From Streptomyces sp. TBY4 (GTDB lineage Bacteria > Actinomycetota > Actinomycetes > Streptomycetales > Streptomycetaceae): DNA of 64,000 nucleotides. Shown one piece after another: positions 48,092 through 56,807 of this stretch. Both the position numbers and the translations under genes were made by a program. Below the pieces are notes generated by a model, which worked only from the letters and a program-made list of their open reading frames with translations, did not search any database and was not told the origin of the DNA. The DNA lies in contig NZ_JANAVF010000005.1 in assembly GCF_024213195.1 (NCBI RefSeq), forward strand, positions 248,001 to 312,000, read 5' to 3'. Position 1 is the first letter of the stretch; each line of letters starts with the position of its first letter.

Positions 48092-49428
48092 CTTGCGTCC
48101 ACCTTCCGCGGCTGCACGACGAGCTGGGGCGGGAACTCCTTCAGGCGCCACACCGGCGAGTTGAGGACCACCAGGACGGCGGTCAGGAACAGCCCGGCCG
48201 TGACGAACAGCGTTTCGCGCAGCCCGATCAGGTCGCCGAGCCAGCCGCCCAGCAGGGCGCCGAGCGGGAGCGTCCCCCAGGAGACGAAGCGGTACCCGGC
48301 GTTCATCCGGCCGAGCAGCTGGTCCGGGGTCATGGACTGGCGCAGGCTGATGATGTGGATGTTGGCCATGGTGCCGCCGGCCCCGATCAGGCCGAAGGCG
48401 GCGACGAACAGGGCCAGCGAGAGCACCCCGCCGTCGGCCGGGGCCGCCGGAATGGCCGCGGGGGCCAGGCAGCACAGCAGCAGGGCCGCCAGGATGGCGC
48501 GGCCGAGTCCGATCCTCCGCTTGAGCCACTGCGCGAGCATCGAGCCGACCAGCGAGCCGACCGCCCCGGTGCCCAGCAGCAGGCCGATGCCGCCGGGCGA
48601 GATGCCGAGCGTGCGGGCCGCGTAGAGCACGAACACCGTCTGGAGGGACATCCAGCACAGGTTGTACAGCCCCGACTGGAGGGCGCAGGCCCGCAGGTGG
48701 GCGCTGTCCCAGATGATCCGGATGCCCTCGGCGATGCTGGTCCGGATCCCGGTCCGCTCCTGCTGGGGCACCGGCTCCGGCTCCACGCGCCGTACCGCGA
48801 GCAGCGTGATCACGGAGACGAGGTACGAGGCCCCGTTGATCAGCAGCGCGTAGGGGGCGGTGACCCAGCCGATGAGCAGACCGGCCAGGCCGGGTCCGCC
48901 GATCTGGGCCAGCGAACTGGTGCCCTGGAGCTTGCTGTTGCCCTCCACCAGGTGTTCCTTGCCGACCAGGGTCGGGAGGTACGACTGGTAGGAGACGTCG
49001 AAGACCACCGTGAGGGTGCCCACGAGCAGCGCGGCGACGTACACGTGCTCGATCCGGAGCAGGTCGAGCACGGCCAGCAGCGGCACCGCGCTGACCAGCA
49101 GGGCGCGCCCCACATTGGCCATGATCATCAGGGGCCTGCGCCGCACCCGGTCGACCCAGACGCCGACCAGGAGGGTGACCATCAGGAACGGGGCGTAGGA
49201 GGCCGCGTTGACGAAGCCCACCTGGGAGGAGCTGGCGTCGAGCGTCAGCACCGCGGTGAGCGGCAGCGCCAGCGTCGTGACCTGGGCCCCGACCTGTGAG
49301 ATCGCCTCCCCGGACCAGAACTTGAGGAACTCCGGGTCCCGCCAGAGCGTGGCGGGGGCGGCGGCGGCCGCGGGTGCGGCCGCCGTCTCCTCCACCGGCC
49401 CGGCGGCCCCGCTCCCGATGTCGGTCAC
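48088..49428 (-). CDS. MFS exporter
   Basis: About 446 residues from GTG 49428, overlapping the ATP-grasp stop by 4 bases (GTGA). Twelve transmembrane helices of the MFS_3/enterobactin-exporter kind: FWSGEAISQVGAQVTTLALPL at the N-terminus, VWVDRVRRRPLMIMANVGRALL as the inter-helix signature and GTMANIHIISLRQSMTPDQLLGR in the second half. It probably exports the cluster product. Tightly coupled to both neighbours. Confidence 0.9.
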   Translation of the reverse strand: MTDIGSGAAGPVEETAAAPAAAAAPATLWRDPEFLKFWSGEAISQVGAQVTTLALPLTAVLTLDASSSQVGFVNAASYAPFLMVTLLVGVWVDRVRRRPLMIMANVGRALLVSAVPLLAVLDLLRIEHVYVAALLVGTLTVVFDVSYQSYLPTLVGKEHLVEGNSKLQGTSSLAQIGGPGLAGLLIGWVTAPYALLINGASYLVSVITLLAVRRVEPEPVPQQERTGIRTSIAEGIRIIWDSAHLRACALQSGLYNLCWMSLQTVFVLYAARTLGISPGGIGLLLGTGAVGSLVGSMLAQWLKRRIGLGRAILAALLLCCLAPAAIPAAPADGGVLSLALFVAAFGLIGAGGTMANIHIISLRQSMTPDQLLGRMNAGYRFVSWGTLPLGALLGGWLGDLIGLRETLFVTAGLFLTAVLVVLNSPVWRLKEFPPQLVVQPRKVDAR

Positions 49429-52046
49429 TTCGCGTCCACTCCCTCGGCGGCCGGGTCCACGTGGAAGGCGCAGCCGATCTGGGCGCCGCGGAGCATGCTC
49501 ACGATGCCCACGGCCGGGTCGGTGACCCCGCGGGCCAGGGTGCCGGCGTAGCGTCCGTCGACCATCAGCGTTCCGTAGGCGACGGCCATGTCCTCGCAGG
49601 TCTCGCCGTCCTCGGAGAGGAACCGCTCGGTGGTGGGGAGCAGGCGGTGCTGGAGGACGTAGGGGCCGTCGACGGCCTGGCGGAGCCTGGAGACCCATTC
49701 CTTCTGGTCGGTGGTCCAGCCGGGGGTGACGCCGACGCCGCCGTAGAGCAGGGTGGGCTTGAGGACCAGGTGGTCCTTGTTGGCGATGGCGTAGGGCAGC
49801 AGGTCGATCTTCTCGCCGCCGAAGGTGACCTTCTCGTCTCGGACGAAGCGGGTCCAGGGCAGGATCCGGTCGATCAGCTCGCGCTCGGCCTCGGTGAAGA
49901 CGCCGCGGTTGCGCTCGTCGCTGAGCATCGCGAGGCTGCCCTTGTTGCCGTACAGCTCGCAGTCGAGCGGGGCGAACAGCTCGACCGTGCCGGCCTCGAC
50001 GGCGTCGAGCAGCGGGTTGACGAGGTCGTAGGTGCGGGGCTCGTCGGGCATTTCGCCGGGCAGGAACATCCGGTAGACCACGTCGACCTTGCGGCCCTGG
50101 TGGAGGACGTTCCCGTCCTCGTACGCGAAGTCGCCCAGGTGGCAGACGACGGTCTCGAAGCCGAGCCGTTCGAAGGCCGGTACGACGAACTCCATCCAGC
50201 ACTTGGACTTCTCGAAGCCCTCGGGCCAGTCGGTGATCGCCAGGTACGGCCGCTCGACGCCTGCGAGGGAGGGGGCCTGGCGGCGCAGCACCTCGGTGAT
50301 GCGGGCGAGCGGGTCGGGGTAGACCAGCCCCTCGGCGGCGGCGAACTCGGCGAAGTCGGCGTCCTGGATCAGGGCGCGGGCGAACTCGCCCATCTGCCAG
50401 CCGCCCAGCGAGGAGCCCGTGTTGAGTTCCATGACGCGGAAGCCGCCGGTCTCGCGGTACAGGTCGGCGCGGGAGAGCGGGGCGAGCTCGTCCACGGAGC
50501 CGCGCAGGACCAGGTCGGCCTGGGTGGGCGACATGCCGACGGCGGTGGCGAAGGCGCGCAGGTCGCCGCCGAAGAGCCGGGCGGGCACCGCCTTGAGGAG
50601 CTCGAAGAGGCCGTTCAGGTCGTTCTCCAGGCCCGTGACGTCGGCCTCGCTGAGGAAGACGGGGCGGTTGAGCCCCTCGCCGCCGCCGGCTCCGTACCGG
50701 AACCACTCCACGCCCCGGACTCCGGAGACGGTCTGGCGGGCCGCGGTGCGCTCGTGGTCGAAGAAGCGGCGGGTCACGGCGTTCTCGACGCGGGCGCCGA
50801 GCCGGTGCGCGGCGACTCCGGAGACCTCCGTACGGGAGAGCGCCTCGGCGCGGTCCAGGGCGCTGCGGGTGCCGACCGGGGTCCCGCTGACGGCGATGAG
50901 GGCGGCGGAGCGGGGGGTCAGGCCGCGGGGCGGGAGCAGCAGCTCGTCGCCGGGCTCGACCAGGGCGACGGCCTCGGCGAGGTCCTCCACCTCCCCGGGG
51001 GCGGGCAGGACGACGCGGTCGACGGCGCCGTCGTAGGCCGGGTAGAGGAAGCGGACCTCGGCGCTGAGGGCGCGGGTCGGGGTGATGTCCGGGGTCTCCT
51101 CGAAGGCGATCCGGGCGGCGGCCAGCGGCAGGTCCACACCGGTGGCGAGCTTGTTGAGGTGCGGGATGAGGTCGCCGCCGAGGCGGCCGTTGAGCTCGAT
51201 GAGGCGGGGGCCGTCCGCGGCGATGCGCAGTTCGGTGTGGGTGACTCCGTAGTCGACTCCGGCCGCGCGGTGCGAGTCCTGGACGAGCCGGGTGACGGCG
51301 CCGGCCCACGGCTCGTGGCGCCAGTCGGTGACCAGGTGCCCGACCTCCTCGAAGTACGGGTGGGCGCCGAGGCGCTTGCGGGCCACGCAGACCGGGGTGG
51401 CCACGCCGTCCACGACGACGCTGTCCACGCTGAGTTCGGGGCCCTCGATGAACTCCTCGATCAGGACCGAGGCGGTGGTGCCGGCGCCGCGCAGCCGGCT
51501 GGTGGAGGCGAGCCGGAAGGCCCGGCGCAGGCCGTCCACGTCGCGGGCCATCATCACGCCGAAGCTGCCGCCGAGGGTGCGGGGCTTGACGACGACGGGG
51601 AAGCCGATGGACTCGGCGGCGGCGACGGCCTCGTCCTCGGTGGTGGCCGGGACGTAGCGGACGGCGGCCATGCCGGCTGCTTCGAGGGCCTGGCGGGTGG
51701 CGTACTTGTCGCGGCAGATCTTGGCGGCGGCCGGGTCCATGGCCCGCATGCCGAGCTTCTTGGCGACCGAGGACACGGCGACGAGGGACCACTCGTCCCA
51801 GGTGACGATCGCGGCATGGGCGACCTCGCCGCGCAGGTCGGCGACCGGGGCGTAGAGCTTGGCGGCGTCCGTGGTGTCGGCGATCCGGTGGGTCTCCACG
51901 TAACGGGCCTGCCAGGTGGGGGCCTCTGGCGCGACGAGGGTCACCTCGTAGTGCTGGGCGAGGGAGGCCAGGGCGTATTCCCGGTACTGCTGGATGCGGC
52001 TGCCTACGAGGATGACGCGCTGGCGTTCGGAGGTCATGGAGACCAC
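49425..52046 (-). CDS. Double-length ATP-grasp ligase fusion
   Basis: 873 residues; GTG 52046 is favoured over ATG 52037 because AAGGAA lies 6 bases before it. Residues 1-430 form an ATP-grasp carboxylate-amine ligase of the carnosine-synthase/DdaF style: AMDPAAAKICRDKYATRQAL, FPVVVKPRTLGGSFGV, LIEEFIEGPELSVDSVV and LIELNGRLGGDLIPHL. Residues ~450-873 are a second ligase-like unit with FRVMELNTGSSLGGW, PYLAITDWPEGFEKSKCWMEF, HLVLKPTLLYGGVGV and YVLQHRLLP, resembling permuted ATP-grasp proteins. Two peptide or amide bonds could be made by one polypeptide. No exact homologue recognised. Confidence 0.85.
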   Translation of the reverse strand: MVSMTSERQRVILVGSRIQQYREYALASLAQHYEVTLVAPEAPTWQARYVETHRIADTTDAAKLYAPVADLRGEVAHAAIVTWDEWSLVAVSSVAKKLGMRAMDPAAAKICRDKYATRQALEAAGMAAVRYVPATTEDEAVAAAESIGFPVVVKPRTLGGSFGVMMARDVDGLRRAFRLASTSRLRGAGTTASVLIEEFIEGPELSVDSVVVDGVATPVCVARKRLGAHPYFEEVGHLVTDWRHEPWAGAVTRLVQDSHRAAGVDYGVTHTELRIAADGPRLIELNGRLGGDLIPHLNKLATGVDLPLAAARIAFEETPDITPTRALSAEVRFLYPAYDGAVDRVVLPAPGEVEDLAEAVALVEPGDELLLPPRGLTPRSAALIAVSGTPVGTRSALDRAEALSRTEVSGVAAHRLGARVENAVTRRFFDHERTAARQTVSGVRGVEWFRYGAGGGEGLNRPVFLSEADVTGLENDLNGLFELLKAVPARLFGGDLRAFATAVGMSPTQADLVLRGSVDELAPLSRADLYRETGGFRVMELNTGSSLGGWQMGEFARALIQDADFAEFAAAEGLVYPDPLARITEVLRRQAPSLAGVERPYLAITDWPEGFEKSKCWMEFVVPAFERLGFETVVCHLGDFAYEDGNVLHQGRKVDVVYRMFLPGEMPDEPRTYDLVNPLLDAVEAGTVELFAPLDCELYGNKGSLAMLSDERNRGVFTEAERELIDRILPWTRFVRDEKVTFGGEKIDLLPYAIANKDHLVLKPTLLYGGVGVTPGWTTDQKEWVSRLRQAVDGPYVLQHRLLPTTERFLSEDGETCEDMAVAYGTLMVDGRYAGTLARGVTDPAVGIVSMLRGAQIGCAFHVDPAAEGVDAK

Positions 52047-52128
52047 GGTGGATTCCTTTCCGGTACGGGGCGTTGGTGCTGGTCCGCCCCGGAGAACAGG
52101 GGGTACGGGAAGTGAGGTGGGGGACGGT

Positions 52129-53409
52129 TCAGCCGTCGGCGGCCGGCGGGGCTCCGACCGGTACGCAGGTCAGCCGGAAGGAGTTCGCGGACTCGGTGAT
52201 GGCCGCCTCGACCTCCCGGGTGCTGGCGCCGCGGAAGCGGAAGCGGGTCCCGACGTGCTCGTAGCCGCTGATCGCCGGGGCGGTGGCGCCGACCGGGGTG
52301 TGCTTGACGGCGTACGGGAGCCGGTCCGGCGCGGGTTCCCGCAGCCAGCCGGCCGCTTCGACCCGGCAGGGGGCGGGCACGGGCAGCGGGAGCAGCAGGT
52401 AGCCGCCGACCCCGCCGGTCTTGAGCGGCGGCAGCACCGGGGTCAGGCCGAGCTGGATGTCCACGGCGGCGGCCATCAGGTCGACTCCGTGGACGTCGCG
52501 CCAGGTGAAGGGGATCTCTCCGCCGCCCACCCGGGCCCCGCACTCCAGGAAGACCAGCGCGGGCCCGCCGCCCGGCGCGGGGGTGACGAAGGCCTCCAGG
52601 TGGAACACCCAGGGCCGGGAGCCGCCGAGGGCGGGGCCGACGGCGGCGGCGAAGGCCTCGACCGCCTCCAGCAGTGCGGGGTCGTCCTCCTCGACGGAGC
52701 CGAGCCAGGTGCCCTGGGTGAAATCGGCGCAGGTGCCGCCGACGTAGCGCGAGACGGTCCAGCTGCCGAGCGAACCGCCCTCCCACAGGCCGTCGATGTG
52801 CAGGATCGGCCCGTCCACGTAGCTCTGGACGAGGTGGGGTTCGGCGGCCAGGGCCGCGGCCAGGTCGCCGTCCGGCCCGGTCAGCGCGGCCAGTTCGGCC
52901 GCGGAGTCGATCCGGACGACGCCCCGGCTGGCGGTGCCGCGGTGCGGTTTGACGACCAGCGGCCATCCGTGGGCCCCCCCGAAGGCCAGTACGGCGGCCG
53001 GGTCGGGCGCGGGGGCGAAGGCGGGCACCGGCAGCCCGGCGGCCTCGGCCGTGCGGCACATGGTCAGCTTGTCGCGGAACACGGCCAGTTCGGCGGTGTG
53101 CTGGCCGGGGATCGCGAACTCCTCGCGGATCAGCGCGGCCGTGTCCAGGTCCCCCTCGTTGAGGGCGATGAGCCGCGCCGGGGCGCCGAAGCGGGCCACG
53201 AGCCCGGTGACGGCGGCGCGCACGGCGGGCAGATCGTCGGTCAGTGCGACCGTGGTGACCGCGGCGGCGGCCCCGGGTAACGAGGCGCGGCCGAGCCCGG
53301 TGCTGACGTAGGTGACGTGGGCGGCGGAGTGGTCGATGTAGTCGGCGTAGTGGGCGTGGGTGTCCCGCCAGCGGTGCAGGACGATGATGTGCGGCCGGTC
53401 GGCGCTCAT
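52129..53409 (-). CDS. ATP-grasp ligase
   Basis: 426 residues, ATG 53409 overlapping the M20 gene stop (ATGA). ATP-grasp fold: pre-ATP domain with ALNEGDLDTAALIREEF and RDKLTMCRTAEAAGLPVPAF, then WPLVVKPHRGTASRGVV, VQSYVDGPILHIDGL and FLECGARVGGGEIPF (metal ligands). The C-terminal ~90 residues are the lid common to natural-product ligases. It would join a carboxylate to an amine via acyl phosphate. With the downstream double ATP-grasp, it gives up to three ligase units in the cluster. Confidence 0.88.
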   Translation of the reverse strand: MSADRPHIIVLHRWRDTHAHYADYIDHSAAHVTYVSTGLGRASLPGAAAAVTTVALTDDLPAVRAAVTGLVARFGAPARLIALNEGDLDTAALIREEFAIPGQHTAELAVFRDKLTMCRTAEAAGLPVPAFAPAPDPAAVLAFGGAHGWPLVVKPHRGTASRGVVRIDSAAELAALTGPDGDLAAALAAEPHLVQSYVDGPILHIDGLWEGGSLGSWTVSRYVGGTCADFTQGTWLGSVEEDDPALLEAVEAFAAAVGPALGGSRPWVFHLEAFVTPAPGGGPALVFLECGARVGGGEIPFTWRDVHGVDLMAAAVDIQLGLTPVLPPLKTGGVGGYLLLPLPVPAPCRVEAAGWLREPAPDRLPYAVKHTPVGATAPAISGYEHVGTRFRFRGASTREVEAAITESANSFRLTCVPVGAPPAADG

Positions 53410-54698
53410 GCCGCCTCGCCCCCCTCGCCCGCGTCGGTGCCGGCCGGGGAGCCCGCGGCGAGCCAGGGAAGCGCTGCCGTCGCCATCGTGCGGACGCCGA
53501 CGGAGAGCGCGGGTCCGGCGACGGGCGCGAAGGTGGAGGAGTGGTTCTGCGGGAGCTCCTCCAGCTTGCCGGCGGCGAAGGCCTCGCCGAAGGCCTGCGG
53601 GTCGAGGCCGCCGTAGAACCAGTACACCGAGGGGACTTGGGCGGCGGTCGCGAGGAGCCCGAAGTCCTCGCTGGCGGTGGTGGGGCCCATGGTCATGACG
53701 GCCCCGGCCCCGAAGTGCTCGCGGTGGGCCTCGGCCACCCGCTCGGCGGCCGCGGTGTCGTTCACGGTCATGGGCAGGTGGTAGACGGAGGTGATCTCCG
53801 GGTCGGCGGTCGCGCCGCCCGCCGCGGATTCGGCACGGGCGAGGCGTTCGACGGCCGCGAGGACCTTCTCGCGCACCGGCGCGGAGCTGGTGCGCACGTT
53901 GATGCCGAGCTCGGCGGTGTCGGGTATGACCGCGGCGGTGGTGCCGGCGTGCAGTTTGCCGACGGTGACCACCACCGGCTCCTGGGCGGCGATCTCGCGG
54001 GAGACCACGGTCTGGAGCCGCAGCACGAGCGAGGCCGCCATCACCACGGGGTCGACGGCCGCCTCGGGCTTGGAGCCGTGGCCGCCGCGCCCGAAGAGCT
54101 TGACGGTGATCGAGTCGGTGGCGCCCATGACCACGCCGGGCAGGGTCGCGACGAGGCCGACCGGGCCGGGTCCCACGTGCGAGCCGAGGATCACCTCGGG
54201 GCGCGGGAAGCGCTCGAAGAGCCCGTCCTCGACCATCTCGCGGGCTCCGTAGCCGCTCTCCTCCCCCGGCTGGAAGACGGCGACGACGGTGCCCCGCCAG
54301 GCCTCCCGGTTACGGGCGAACAGGGCGCAGGACCCGATGAGCGCGGCCACGTGCAGGTCGTGGCCGCAGGCGTGCATCACCGGGACCTCGGTGCCCGCGT
54401 CGTCGGTGGCCACCACCGTGCTGGCGTAGGGCAGCCCGGTGGCCTCCTTCACGGGCAGCGCGTCCATGTCGGCGCGCAGCATGACCACCGGTCCCTCGCC
54501 GTTGGCCAGGACCGCGACCACGCCGGTGCGGCCGACGCCGGTGGTGATCTCCCAGCCGCCCTGGGCGGCCAGCCGCTCGGCGACGAGGGCCGCCGTCCGC
54601 TTCTCCTGGAAGGCGAGTTCGGGGTGGGTGTGCAGCTCGCGGTAGTCGGCCTCCAGGGCCGGCATCAGCGCATCGAGACCTTCGAGCAGTGCAGTCAT
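53406..54698 (-). CDS. M20-family amidohydrolase
   Basis: About 430 residues. ATG 54698 is preferred, because AAGGA at the preceding gene stop is spaced for it; an upstream ATG at 54722 would overlap the transporter. Di-metal M20/AmhX-type amidohydrolase: HTHPELAFQE, HACGHDLHVAAL, GEESGYGAREMVEDG and GRGGHGSKPEAAVDP (dimerisation/lid His), with the C-terminal TASEDFG. It cleaves N-acyl or aminoacyl amides, and may deacylate or mature the cluster product. Confidence 0.9.
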   Translation of the reverse strand: MTALLEGLDALMPALEADYRELHTHPELAFQEKRTAALVAERLAAQGGWEITTGVGRTGVVAVLANGEGPVVMLRADMDALPVKEATGLPYASTVVATDDAGTEVPVMHACGHDLHVAALIGSCALFARNREAWRGTVVAVFQPGEESGYGAREMVEDGLFERFPRPEVILGSHVGPGPVGLVATLPGVVMGATDSITVKLFGRGGHGSKPEAAVDPVVMAASLVLRLQTVVSREIAAQEPVVVTVGKLHAGTTAAVIPDTAELGINVRTSSAPVREKVLAAVERLARAESAAGGATADPEITSVYHLPMTVNDTAAAERVAEAHREHFGAGAVMTMGPTTASEDFGLLATAAQVPSVYWFYGGLDPQAFGEAFAAGKLEELPQNHSSTFAPVAGPALSVGVRTMATAALPWLAAGSPAGTDAGEGGEAA

Positions 54699-54711
54699 GT
54701 GGGTGAAGTCC

Positions 54712-56067
54712 TTATCGGGCATGAGGGGTTACGGACACGGGGTGTTCCCGTACGGCCCACGAGGCGGCCAGCGCCGCCGCGGCGGTCAGCGCGGGCCACC
54801 ACGGCAGCCAGGCGCCCAGGCCGGCCGACCTCAGGAGTTCCGCGAGCATCGGGAACGTGCCGCCGAAGAGGCTGATCGCGGCCGCGGTGGGCAGCCCGAC
54901 GGCGACGGCGCGCACGGCGGGCGGGAACAGCTGCCCCGCGAAGACGTTGCTCACCGCGAGCGGGAGGCCCAGCAGGAAGAGCAGGACCACGGTGACCACG
55001 GTGACGGGGACCCGCCCGGCGTTCATGGCCAGGAGCAGCGGCACGCTGCCCAGGGCGAGCCCGGCGAAGCCGAGGCGCAGCACGGGCAGGGCGCCGATGC
55101 GGTCGGCGGCCTTGCCGCCGCCGAGCATGGCCGCGAGCAGCGCCACCATGCCGAGGAGCAGGGCGGCGGAGGTCTCCTCCTTGGTGGCGGCTCCGGCGCT
55201 CTCGGCGTACGAGGGGAAGTCGACGGTGACGAAGTAGAAGGCGGTGGTGGCCCCGGAGGTGATGGCGAACACCACGGCGAGCCGCCCCAGATGGGCCCGG
55301 AGCACCGGCCAGGGGCTTGGCGCCTTGACCGCGGTGGCGGTAGCGGTGGCGGTGGCGGTGGCGGTGGCGGTGAAGACGGTGCTCTCCGCCGCGCCGCGCC
55401 GGATCCACAGGGCGGTCAGGCCGAGCAGGCCGCCGAAGGCGAAGCCGTAGCGCCAGGCGCCGTCCTCGACCCCGCTCTCCCCGAACACCCCGAGCAGGAC
55501 GTTCATCACGATGAAGGAGAGCGCGCTGCCCAGCACCACGCCCCCGTAGGAGACGGCGCTGTAGAAGTAGCGGCGTCCGGCCGGTGCGGTCTCGGTGACA
55601 TACGCGGCCACGCTCGGGTTCTCCGCCCCGACCGACAGGCCCTGCACGAGCCGGGCCCCGACGACCAGGAGCGGAGCCGCCAGGCCGATGGAAGCGTAGC
55701 CGGGTACCAGGGCCAGGAAGAGGGAGCCGGCGGCGATCAGGCCGACGGTGAGGGTCAGTCCGTAGCGCCGGCCGCGGGTGTCGGTGAGGCGGCCGATGAG
55801 CACGCTGCCCAGCGGGCGGACCAGGAAGCCGAGGGCGAAGCCGAGGTAGGCGGCGATGAGTCTGGCGGTGGGCGAGGTGCCGGGGAACAGCGCCTCGGCG
55901 AAGTAGGGGGCGAGGATGCCGTAGATGGTCCAGTCGTAGGCCTCGACGACCGAGCCGACGGTGGCGGCGGCCAGTTCCCTGCGGGGGCGCCGGGCCGGTG
56001 CGGGGGCGGGGGTGGCCCCCGGCGCCGCACCGGCCGCCGGGAGGCCCACTTGGTCAATGCTGGTCAT
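54712..56067 (-). CDS. MHS-type MFS transporter
   Basis: 451 residues, ATG 56067, overlapping the preceding stop by 14 bases. Metabolite:H+ symporter type: VGSVVEAYDWTIYGILAPYFAEALFP, GFLVRPLGSVLIGRLTDTRGRRYGL, RLVQGLSVGAENPSVAAYVTE. Twelve helices. The central loop between helices 6 and 7 has a Thr-Ala repeat encoded by a 6-bp microsatellite (55331-55372). It may import a precursor or export a product. Confidence 0.88.
   Translation of the reverse strand: MTSIDQVGLPAAGAAPGATPAPAPARRPRRELAAATVGSVVEAYDWTIYGILAPYFAEALFPGTSPTARLIAAYLGFALGFLVRPLGSVLIGRLTDTRGRRYGLTLTVGLIAAGSLFLALVPGYASIGLAAPLLVVGARLVQGLSVGAENPSVAAYVTETAPAGRRYFYSAVSYGGVVLGSALSFIVMNVLLGVFGESGVEDGAWRYGFAFGGLLGLTALWIRRGAAESTVFTATATATATATATAVKAPSPWPVLRAHLGRLAVVFAITSGATTAFYFVTVDFPSYAESAGAATKEETSAALLLGMVALLAAMLGGGKAADRIGALPVLRLGFAGLALGSVPLLLAMNAGRVPVTVVTVVLLFLLGLPLAVSNVFAGQLFPPAVRAVAVGLPTAAAISLFGGTFPMLAELLRSAGLGAWLPWWPALTAAAALAASWAVREHPVSVTPHAR
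55331..55372. repeat. Hexanucleotide microsatellite within the MFS gene
   Basis: Seven tandem GCGGTG units (the second is GCGGTA), read on the minus strand as Thr-Ala repeats in the cytosolic loop of the transporter. Length changes would stay in frame. Confidence 0.95.
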
Positions 56068-56770
56068 CTGTTACTCCGTAGACCCTGATCAGTGCGGTGT
56101 CCCGCCCGGGGAAGGGCACGGCGTGCAGCCGGACCCCCGTCGCCGGGAGGGCGTCCAGGCCGGTCAGGCCCGTGAGGGCGGGCAGGCCCGCGGCGGCGAG
56201 CGCCCCCGCCACCGGCCCGTTGCCCTCGCGGCTGTCAGTGGCGACGAGGAGCGCGCCCTGCCCGGCGAGCAGCTCGACCGCGTCCTCGGTGAGGTACGGG
56301 CCGGACGCGCGGCCTGTCTGTACGACGACGGCGTGCCCCGCGAGGTCGAAGGGCGCCAGCGCCAGCCGGTCGGCGACCGGCCGCCCGGCTCCGAGGAGCC
56401 GGACCAGGACCACGGGAAGGTCCACCAGACCGGCCAGGTCCGGTGCGGTACCGCCCGGGCCCGTCGGCCAGGCGGCCCGGGTGGCGGGGCCGGTCAGGTC
56501 CGTCGTGGTGCGGCCCGAACCTTCGGCACCGGTGTTGCGGGAGCCCTTGTGCGGCTCCTGGAGCAGCTCCCGGCGGGTGATCTTCGTACTGCCGACCATC
56601 AGCAGTCCGAGGTGGCGGACGATCAGTTCGCCCAGGTCCCCGTCGGTGATGTCGTCACCGGGGATGTCCAGGCGGAACCCCTGCATCTGCAGGGCGCCGC
56701 CGTTGCTGAAGACGACCTCCGCGTCGAAGTCGACCCGCCACTCACCGCTGTTGTTCGTTCCCGTGGCCAT
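56054..56770 (-). CDS. Cyclase-family protein without the metal-binding motif
   Basis: 238 residues, AAGGAC before ATG 56770. The N-terminal ~65 residues (VDFDAEVVFSNGG, GFRLDIPGDDITDGDLGELIVRHLGLLMVG, EPHKGSRN) are a module I recall in front of some actinobacterial cyclase/kynurenine-formamidase proteins. The C-terminal ~120 residues match the end of that family (HAVVVQTG, YLTEDAVELLAGQGALLVATDS, GLTGLDALP). The central segment with the HxGTHxDxPxH zinc motif is replaced by ~45 residues of low complexity. It is therefore probably not a hydrolase; a scaffold role or a new activity is possible. Confidence 0.7.
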   Translation of the reverse strand: MATGTNNSGEWRVDFDAEVVFSNGGALQMQGFRLDIPGDDITDGDLGELIVRHLGLLMVGSTKITRRELLQEPHKGSRNTGAEGSGRTTTDLTGPATRAAWPTGPGGTAPDLAGLVDLPVVLVRLLGAGRPVADRLALAPFDLAGHAVVVQTGRASGPYLTEDAVELLAGQGALLVATDSREGNGPVAGALAAAGLPALTGLTGLDALPATGVRLHAVPFPGRDTALIRVYGVTDDQH

Positions 56771-56807
56771 GTTCTCTGTCCTTAACTCTTCATGGATCCG
56801 TGCTCTG

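Noticed and set aside
48088..51792. Long minus-strand frame of about 1234 codons spanning an MFS gene and part of the ATP-grasp gene
   Set aside because: Only its C-terminal part (48088-49428) encodes a recognisable MFS protein. The rest is an Arg/Pro/Gly-rich shadow of the ATP-grasp gene in another frame.
49374..52115. About 913-codon plus-strand frame over the double ATP-grasp gene
   Set aside because: Val/Gly/Asp-rich shadow; the minus-strand product has clear ligase motifs.
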